DNA of 18,443 nucleotides from DASVXQ01 sp046727955 (GTDB taxonomy: Bacteria > Actinomycetota > CALGFH01). The DNA is taken from positions 1 to 18,443 of the forward strand of contig JBKPDO010000252.1 of the NCBI GenBank assembly GCA_046727955.1, given 5' to 3'. The translations under genes were made by a program, and so were the position numbers. Shown piece by piece: positions 13,259 to 18,443 of this stretch (position 1 is its first letter; the number at the start of each line of letters is the position of its first letter). Under the pieces are notes generated by a model. The model was given only the letters and a program-made list of their open reading frames with translations, did no database searches and had not been told where the DNA came from.

Positions 13259-13954
13259 ATGTATCAGCGCGATTACCTGATGCGGCAGATCGAGCAGGCC
13301 GCCCGGGCGGTCGCGGTCATCCTCAAGCAGGCACTGGGTGGCGACCCGGACAAGGCGCTGGCCATGTTCGACGAGGTGTACCAGCCGTTGCTGGGGATCA
13401 GCTCGCGGGTCGTCTCGACCCTCACGGACGAGCAGCTGGTCTCGCTGCTCACCTCGGGCTCGTCGCCGGACCTCCGCCGCGTCGCCTCGGTGCTGGAGGT
13501 GGTCAAGGCCGAGGCCGACGTGCATGCCCTGCGTGGCGACGAGAAGGCGGCGGCGACCCGCTACCGTCGCGCGCTGAGCCTGGCTGGCTACCTTGCCAGC
13601 CGCTCCGACCGCCTGCTCGACGCCAAGTTGGCTGGGGAGCTGGTGGAGCGGGCCGCGGGCCTCGACCTCACCGCTGAGCAGCAGCTCGGCCTCGCCCGCG
13701 TGCTGGAGGAACTGGGCCGCTACGCCGATGCCGAGGACGCGCTGTTCGAGGCGATCGAGGCCGAGCCCGACGACAGCGGGCCGATCGACACGGGCATCCT
13801 CTTCTACCAGCGCCTACTCGCCAAGGAGGACGCTGAGCTGGAGGCTGGGGGTCTGCCGCGCGACGAGGTCAAGGCCGGGTTCGCCGAGCTGCTCCGCCGC
13901 CAGGTCCCCGAGGAGCCGGCCTCATGGGAGGACGGCGACCCCTACCCCTCGTAG
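13259..13954 (+). CDS. DUF6483-like helical protein
   Basis: A 231-aa protein of unknown function. The N-terminus MYQRDYLMRQIEQAARAVAVIL matches what I recall of the DUF6483 family. The rest is alpha-helical and repeat-like: residues about 85-170 (ADVHALRGDEKAAATRYRRAL ... QQLGLARVLEELGRYADAEDALFEAIEAEP) look like tetratricopeptide-type helices. There is no signal peptide or membrane segment, so it is cytoplasmic. ATG at 13259 with GAGG 4 nt upstream. It begins 36 bp after rpmB, so the two may share a transcript, and it converges on thiD with only 16 bp between stops and no obvious terminator there. Confidence 0.85.
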   Translation: MYQRDYLMRQIEQAARAVAVILKQALGGDPDKALAMFDEVYQPLLGISSRVVSTLTDEQLVSLLTSGSSPDLRRVASVLEVVKAEADVHALRGDEKAAATRYRRALSLAGYLASRSDRLLDAKLAGELVERAAGLDLTAEQQLGLARVLEELGRYADAEDALFEAIEAEPDDSGPIDTGILFYQRLLAKEDAELEAGGLPRDEVKAGFAELLRRQVPEEPASWEDGDPYPS

Positions 13955-13970
13955 GGTTTGGGGCACAGAG

Positions 13971-14816
13971 CTAAGACGAAGGCGACGGGTGGCTGGGGCC
14001 GCCGGGGCGCAGCAGGCCGGCCCCGCGCTGCCGCCAGGCGGGGTCGGTCGGGCCGATCCCCTTGCCGAGCGGGTAGGAGCTGGCGATCGCACCGGTCAGG
14101 TACTGCTTGGCCTCGCCCACCGCGGTCACGACGTCGAGGCCGTTGGCGAGGTTGGCGGTGATCGCGGCGGACAGGGTGCAGCCGGTGCCGTGGGTATGCG
14201 GTGTGTCGAGGCGCCTGGCCTCGAACCAGATGGCCTGGCGGCCGTCCCAGAGCAGGTCGACCGCTTCCGGGCCGGGCAAGTGACCGCCCTTGACGAGCAC
14301 CCACTGGGGACCGAGGGCGTGCAAGGCGCGGGCGGCCGCCTCGAGGTCGGCGCGCTCGCGCACCGGGACGCCGCCGAGCAACTCGGCCTCACCGGTGTTG
14401 GGGGTGACGACGGTCGCAAGCGGCAGCAGGCGACGGCGCAGCGTCTCGACCGAGTCCGGGGCCAGCAGCGGGTCGCCGTGCTTGGAGACGGCCACCGGGT
14501 CGACCACCAGGTTGGGCACGGCGAAGCGCTCGCAGGCGTCGGCGACCGCCTCGATGATCCCGGCCGAGGCGAGCATGCCGGTCTTGGCGGCGTCCACGCC
14601 GATGTCGGTGACCACCGATTCGATCTGCTCGAAGACCGCTCTGGGCTCGAGCTCGTAGAAGCCCTGCACGCCGATAGAGTTCTGCACGGTCACGGCGGTG
14701 ATGGCCGACGTGCCGTGGACCCCGTGGGCCATGAAGGTCTTGAGGTCGGCCTGGATCCCCGCCCCTCCGCCCGAGTCCGACCCGGCAATCGTCAGCGTCC
14801 GCGCAGGTACCGCCAC
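13971..14816 (-). CDS. thiD: Bifunctional hydroxymethylpyrimidine / phosphomethylpyrimidine kinase
   Basis: Phosphorylates HMP and then HMP-P to give HMP-PP, the pyrimidine half of thiamine. A ribokinase-fold protein of 281 aa. The N-terminal signature is TLTIAGSDSGGGAGIQADLKTF, followed by TAVTVQNSIGV, VVDPVAVSKHGDPLL and the catalytic anion-hole motif HTHGTGCTLSAAI. I favour GTG at 14816 because AGGGG lies 9 nt upstream; a TTG two codons earlier (14822) is too close to that SD. It is downstream of thiL on the same strand, with 130 bp between them, so both act in thiamine diphosphate synthesis. Confidence 0.95.
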   Translation of the reverse strand: MAVPARTLTIAGSDSGGGAGIQADLKTFMAHGVHGTSAITAVTVQNSIGVQGFYELEPRAVFEQIESVVTDIGVDAAKTGMLASAGIIEAVADACERFAVPNLVVDPVAVSKHGDPLLAPDSVETLRRRLLPLATVVTPNTGEAELLGGVPVRERADLEAAARALHALGPQWVLVKGGHLPGPEAVDLLWDGRQAIWFEARRLDTPHTHGTGCTLSAAITANLANGLDVVTAVGEAKQYLTGAIASSYPLGKGIGPTDPAWRQRGAGLLRPGGPSHPSPSS

Positions 14817-14837
14817 CAGCAATCACCCCTACTGCGA

Positions 14838-14864
14838 GATCCGTCGTGATCCGTCGTGATCCGT
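14838..14864. repeat. 10-bp tandem repeat, 2.7 copies
   Basis: GATCCGTCGT occurs twice in tandem, followed by GATCCGT. It lies in the 130-bp gap between thiL and thiD, about 22-48 bp upstream of the thiD start. It is either a slippage-prone microsatellite or a set of binding sites. Confidence 0.75.
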
Positions 14865-14952
14865 GCCACCCAGGCTACCGCCGCCGCCGAGCCTGCCGTG
14901 CTCGGCGCGCGCAGGGGAGCTCCACTCAGTCTCAGTCGCGCTGGATGGGTGG

Positions 14953-15879
14953 CTAGCGGAAATGGTCAAAGGCGAGGCCGGTCAGGGGGGCGGGGCCGGC
15001 AGGGGTGAGGTGGACGCGGCGCTCGCGGGTCGCGGTAAAGGTACCGCAGTCGATCAGGCCGGCGGCGGGGCTGGCCCCGCGGCCGGTCCCTGCTGGGAGG
15101 GCGGCGGCGAGCACGAAGTCCTCGCCGCCGCCGAGCGCCAGCTCGACGGGGTCGCGGCCCAGCAAGGCGGCGGCCTCCCTCACCCCGGGTGCGAGCGGCA
15201 CTGAGGGGTCGTCGATCTCCAGACCCGTGCTAGAGGCCTCGGCCAGGTGCAGCGCGTCGCCGGCGAGCCCGTCGGAGACGTCGAGCATGGCGGTTGCGCC
15301 GGCCTGCGCCAAGCGCGGCCCGGCGCCGAGATCGGGGCAGGGCCGGCGGTGCGCAGCGGCCAGCGCGGGGAAGCGGCCTAGCAGCTCCTGGGCGGCCTCG
15401 TCGTCCCGCCGCAGCAGCGCGAGCCCGGCGGCGGCCGCGCCGAGCGGCCCACTCACGACCAGGCGGTCACCGGGCCGGGCGCCCGCCCGGGTCACCACCC
15501 GCTCGGCCTCGCCCAGCGCGGTGACGCCCAGCGACAGCGCCGGCCCCAGCGAGACGTCGCCACCGACTAGGTCGACGGCGAATGCGCCGCAAGCCTCGCG
15601 GATGCCCGCGTACACCTGGTCGAGCAGCTCCAGCGGGGTCTCGGCCGGGACGGTGAGGGCCAGCACCAGCCAGCGCGGCAGCGCGCCCATGGCGGCGACG
15701 TCCGAGCAGTTGACGGCCACCGCCTTCCAGCCCCAGTCGGCTGGCGCAGACAGCTCGGCGCTGAAGTGCTGGCCCTCCACCAGCACGTCGGTAGTCACCA
15801 CCAGCTTGCGGCCAGGGGTGAGCGCGAGCACCGCCGCGTCGTCGCCGATGCCGACCTCGACCCCCTGGCCGGCGCGCAT
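14953..15879 (-). CDS. thiL: Thiamine-monophosphate kinase
   Basis: Phosphorylates thiamine monophosphate to the active cofactor thiamine diphosphate. The sequence has the PurM/AIRS-like fold with VGIGDDAAVLAL near the start, VVTTDVLVEGQHF, NCSDVAAMGALP, LVGGDVS, MLDVSDGLAGDALHLAE and GGGEDFVL. The conservative start, ATG 15879, gives 308 aa but has no SD and omits LSDLGEFGLIARLTAG, which is typical ThiL N-terminus and lies in the same open frame just upstream. The frame is open back to the pckA stop without any ATG, GTG or TTG. An ATC at 15945 is preceded by GGGAAGG with 5 nt spacing and would give 330 aa, the usual size. Probably co-transcribed with pckA upstream. Confidence 0.94.
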   Translation of the reverse strand: MRAGQGVEVGIGDDAAVLALTPGRKLVVTTDVLVEGQHFSAELSAPADWGWKAVAVNCSDVAAMGALPRWLVLALTVPAETPLELLDQVYAGIREACGAFAVDLVGGDVSLGPALSLGVTALGEAERVVTRAGARPGDRLVVSGPLGAAAAGLALLRRDDEAAQELLGRFPALAAAHRRPCPDLGAGPRLAQAGATAMLDVSDGLAGDALHLAEASSTGLEIDDPSVPLAPGVREAAALLGRDPVELALGGGEDFVLAAALPAGTGRGASPAAGLIDCGTFTATRERRVHLTPAGPAPLTGLAFDHFR

Positions 15880-15990
15880 CCCAGCGGTGAGCCGGGCGAT
15901 CAGCCCGAACTCACCGAGATCTGACAGCCCCTCCGGCTCCGCGATGCCCGCCTTCCCTCGTGCCAGCCCGGCCCGGGCCTGGAGGAGGTC

Positions 15991-17538
15991 TCAGGTGACC
16001 GCGCTTACGATCGCCTGGTCCAGACCGGGGAACTCCGCCAGGTACTTGGCCCGCTCGGCCTTGAGACGCTCCACGTGCTCGCGGTACTCGGCGGTACGGC
16101 CCTGTCGCTCGTAGAGGCGGCGTGGCTGCAGCAGCTCGAGGTCGTCGATGCCGGGCACCTCGCTGGCGACCAGGTAGCCGAAGTCCGGGTCGGCGTCCCA
16201 GCCGATGCTGCCCTCGGCGATGGCGGCGACGATCGCCGAGGAGTGCGGGATGCGGACCTTCTTGGAGCGCTCGTCGTCGTCCTTGCCCCCGACCCGGCCG
16301 GTGTTGAGCAGGTAGACCTCGAGCGGATGGGTGGCCAGCAGTTCGGCGAGCCGGTTGCCCTGCTGCTCGTGGCGCAGCGGGAAGAACGGGTTGGTGCCCG
16401 GCACGCGCAGTGCCTTGCCCGCCTCCTCCTTGCCCCCCGCCGAGGTGCCCTGGGTCTCGCCCAGCATGAAGTAGCCGGCGGCCTGCTCGATGTTCAGCTT
16501 GGCGACCGCCGGGATGATGTTGTCGTTGCGGTTGAGGATCAGCAGGAACGACGCGGGCGGGACCTGGTCGGGCGGGAAGTTGTCGATCGAGCGCATGTTG
16601 AACACGGCCCGACCGTTCTGGGTGTACGAGGTGTCGAAGAAGTCGAGCTCCTCGTCCTTCTGGCTGACGTTCTCGAGGTAGGCGTCGGGCTTGGTGACGG
16701 CGCCGTAGATGGCCGGCTCGTCCCTGGGGTCGAGCGCGAAGGTCTTGGCGAAGCAGCCGTCCTCGGTCGAGACCACCTCGCCGCCGGGGAACAGGCCGAT
16801 GAAGTCGTCCTGCACCGCCTGCGAGCCGTTCTGCTTGGTGAAGGTCGTGGTGGTCTTGCCGGTCCCCGACAGGCCCACGATCAGCATGGTCTTGTGACCC
16901 TCGCTGGTCGGGATGACCTTGCAGCCGGCGTGCATGGCCAGGCCGCCGCCGTCGTAGACCTTGGTGTTCCACATGCGCAGGCCGCCCTTTTTCGACTCAC
17001 CGAAGTAGTCGGAGTTGATGACCCGCGTCACGCCGGCCTCGAGGTCGACCGCGATGACGCGGTCGTTCGGATAGCCGGGCATGGTGAGGTTGGGGGTGTA
17101 GATGATGGTGATCTCGGGCTCGTACGGCTGGTCGCCGTCGACTGGGTCGTAGTAGAGGAAACGCTGCATCCCGGCGATATTGGCGTTGGCCCGCTCGATG
17201 ATCAGGCGCGCCGGGCTGCGGTACGGGCCGGAGTGGCCGATGAAGCCGTCGACCACCACCACGTCCCGCCCGCGCATGTAGTCGTCCTGGATACGGGCGA
17301 TCCGGCGCCCTTCGTCACGGCTGACGGTCTGGTCGGTGTGCTCCTCGGGCCGGTCGGTGACGATGTAGGTCGACGCCTTGGAGCGGGCGAGCACCTTGGT
17401 CTGGACGTTGACGTTGCCGTAGCGCGTCTGCCGCGCCTGCGGCATCGCGTCGGTGAAGGAGCGCAGCTCGGCCTCGGTGGGACGGAAGGCGATCGACTTG
17501 GCGACGAGGTCAAGATCCGGCGATACCGTGCTCGACAT
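15991..17538 (-). CDS. pckA: Phosphoenolpyruvate carboxykinase (ATP)
   Basis: Converts oxaloacetate and ATP to PEP and CO2, the first step of gluconeogenesis. The protein is 515 aa, slightly below the typical 520-540. The ATP-type signature is clear: YFGESKKGGLRMW (179-191), P-loop GLSGTGKTT (222-230), metal-binding DDF (244-246), EDGCFAKTF (259-267) and GETQGTSAGG. The GTP-type enzyme common in Actinobacteria has different motifs. ATG at 17538 with GGAGG 9 nt upstream. thiL follows in the same frame after its stop. TAGAAT at 17622-17627, overlapping the stop of the upstream gene, is a weak -10 candidate. Confidence 0.96.
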   Translation of the reverse strand: MSSTVSPDLDLVAKSIAFRPTEAELRSFTDAMPQARQTRYGNVNVQTKVLARSKASTYIVTDRPEEHTDQTVSRDEGRRIARIQDDYMRGRDVVVVDGFIGHSGPYRSPARLIIERANANIAGMQRFLYYDPVDGDQPYEPEITIIYTPNLTMPGYPNDRVIAVDLEAGVTRVINSDYFGESKKGGLRMWNTKVYDGGGLAMHAGCKVIPTSEGHKTMLIVGLSGTGKTTTTFTKQNGSQAVQDDFIGLFPGGEVVSTEDGCFAKTFALDPRDEPAIYGAVTKPDAYLENVSQKDEELDFFDTSYTQNGRAVFNMRSIDNFPPDQVPPASFLLILNRNDNIIPAVAKLNIEQAAGYFMLGETQGTSAGGKEEAGKALRVPGTNPFFPLRHEQQGNRLAELLATHPLEVYLLNTGRVGGKDDDERSKKVRIPHSSAIVAAIAEGSIGWDADPDFGYLVASEVPGIDDLELLQPRRLYERQGRTAEYREHVERLKAERAKYLAEFPGLDQAIVSAVT

Positions 17539-17624
17539 ACGCTGCTGCCTCCAAGACTACGAACCAGGGCGGCCAACCGGACAGGGCTACCGGCGTCAGT
17601 AGCGGTCACGGAGCACCACCGATT

Positions 17625-18320
17625 CTACCCGCGTGGTCCTTCGGCTCTTCCCGAGACGTCCACAGCCCGCAGGCAGGCGAGCACCTGCTCGTCGCTGACC
17701 TGATCGAAGCGAATGTACGCCTGTCCAACCGCCATGTATGGCTCCGGGCGCTCGAGCACCACCACCTGGTCGACCTCCAAGCCGAGCCGTCGCTCCAGGT
17801 CGGCGGGGCCGACTGGCACGGCCACGGTGACGCGCCGCGCGGCGGCCCGGCGGCACCAGCGCGCCGCGGCGACCGCCGTCCAGCCGGTGGCAATGCCGTC
17901 GTCGACCAGGACCGCCTCGTAGCCGGCGAGGACCAGCGGCGGGCGCCCGGCGCGGTAGGCCGCTGTGCGCCTGGCCACCTCTCGCATCTGTCGCCGCGCC
18001 TCCTCGTGCACCTCGGCGAGGTCGAGGCCGAGGCGCCGCACGGCCTCGTGGTCGATCGCCTCGACGCCCTCGGCCACCGCGCCGACCGCCAGTTCGGGGT
18101 TGCCCGGGGCGCCGACCTTGCGCGGCACCACTACGTCGAGTGGCACGCCGAGACGGCGGGCCACGACCGCCGCCACGACCACCCCGCCACGCGGGATCCC
18201 GAGCACGATCGCGGGTGGGTGGACACGGCCGACCAGGGCCTCGGCCAGCCGCTCGCCCGCCTCTTCCCGGTCAGGGTACCGCCGCTGCCCCCTAATAAGG
18301 CGCTCCTTTGGTCGGGGCAA
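17625..18320 (-). CDS. Phosphoribosyltransferase-family protein
   Basis: A type I phosphoribosyltransferase-fold protein of about 223-231 aa. The PRPP-binding loop is VLVDDGIATGWTAV (137-150 from the TTG start), and the N-terminal half has YPDREEAGERLAEAL and GIPRGGVVVA, as in the widespread family of stand-alone phosphoribosyltransferases of unknown substrate. The start is uncertain. TTG 18320 has no SD but TATGCT lies 6 nt upstream (leaderless possible). A perfect AAAGGAG at 18303-18309 instead points to an ATT at 18296. A stop TAG at 17625 precedes pckA by 86 bp. Confidence 0.88.
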   Translation of the reverse strand: MPRPKERLIRGQRRYPDREEAGERLAEALVGRVHPPAIVLGIPRGGVVVAAVVARRLGVPLDVVVPRKVGAPGNPELAVGAVAEGVEAIDHEAVRRLGLDLAEVHEEARRQMREVARRTAAYRAGRPPLVLAGYEAVLVDDGIATGWTAVAAARWCRRAAARRVTVAVPVGPADLERRLGLEVDQVVVLERPEPYMAVGQAYIRFDQVSDEQVLACLRAVDVSGRAEGPRG

Positions 18321-18356
18321 TCACTTAGCATAGTTGGCCCTATTGTTCTCCGCAGC

Positions 18357-18443
18357 CCTTGATCCATGTGGGGGGAGCTCGCTCCCCCCACGGCGCGGGC
18401 GGCGCGCGCCGGGGGCGGTCTTTACAAGTGGGGGGGGGGGGGT
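18357..18443 (-). repeat. Palindromic element, copy 5, continuing into a tandem unit cut by the window end
   Basis: Read on the minus strand the flank ATGGATCAAGG follows a perfect palindrome (18368-18391). To the right come a GC-rich spacer and then GTGGGGGG again at 18428, exactly 60 bp after the previous palindrome began, the same period as the array at 4467. The last bases are a run of 13 G (18430-18442), where the second palindrome should turn into AGCGAG or AGCTCG. The window thus ends inside the repeat. The spacer differs from that at 4491-4526 but keeps a GCGC-rich dyad. Confidence 0.8.

Noticed and set aside
16075..17703. A 542-codon plus-strand open frame opposite pckA
   Set aside because: It mirrors the codon structure of pckA and has no family features.

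Overview
This window reads as chromosomal DNA of a high-GC bacterium, most likely a deep-branching member of the Actinomycetota and possibly a metagenome-derived contig. The evidence is the very high GC, the frequent GTG and TTG starts, zinc-ribbon forms of L32 and L28, and the order recG - rsmD - coaD - DUF177 - rpmF - rnc - fpg-type glycosylase - acyP - smc, which is the usual actinobacterial housekeeping cluster. An ATP-type PEP carboxykinase and two TrmB-like regulators point away from the common Streptomyces or Mycobacterium groups. The lineage is an inference.

Almost everything lies on the minus strand, so transcription runs right to left. From right to left: a phosphoribosyltransferase (17625-18320), ATP-type pckA, thiL and thiD (thiamine monophosphate and HMP/HMP-P kinases). 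A short plus-strand pair follows, rpmB (L28) and a DUF6483-like gene (13031-13954). Then come recG, an IS5-type MITE candidate, two tandem TrmB-like regulators, rsmD, coaD, DUF177, rpmF, rnc, two Fpg-family DNA glycosylases, an L,D-transpeptidase lipoprotein, acylphosphatase, an unrecognised 83-aa coiled-coil protein with its own promoter and terminator, and the first 482 codons of smc, which runs off the left edge.

The housekeeping cluster serves translation (rpmF, rpmB, rnc, rsmD), CoA synthesis (coaD), DNA repair (recG, glycosylases) and chromosome organisation (smc). Accessory material has been inserted between these genes: the TrmB pair, the L,D-transpeptidase, the 83-aa gene and several families of repeat.

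The least ordinary content is the repeats. A modular palindromic element (10-bp arms GTGGGGGGAG / CTCCCCCCAC) sits at four intergenic places, twice in tandem with a 60-bp period, and the window ends inside one such array. A different GC-rich palindromic repeat, present twice, is inserted in frame inside a DNA glycosylase gene at a loop between two beta strands. The neighbouring glycosylase keeps its N-terminal catalytic Pro-Glu and zinc finger but has lost the hairpin lysine and all three void-filling residues of the Fpg family. A 143-bp element with terminal inverted repeats and flanking CTAG duplications lies downstream of recG.
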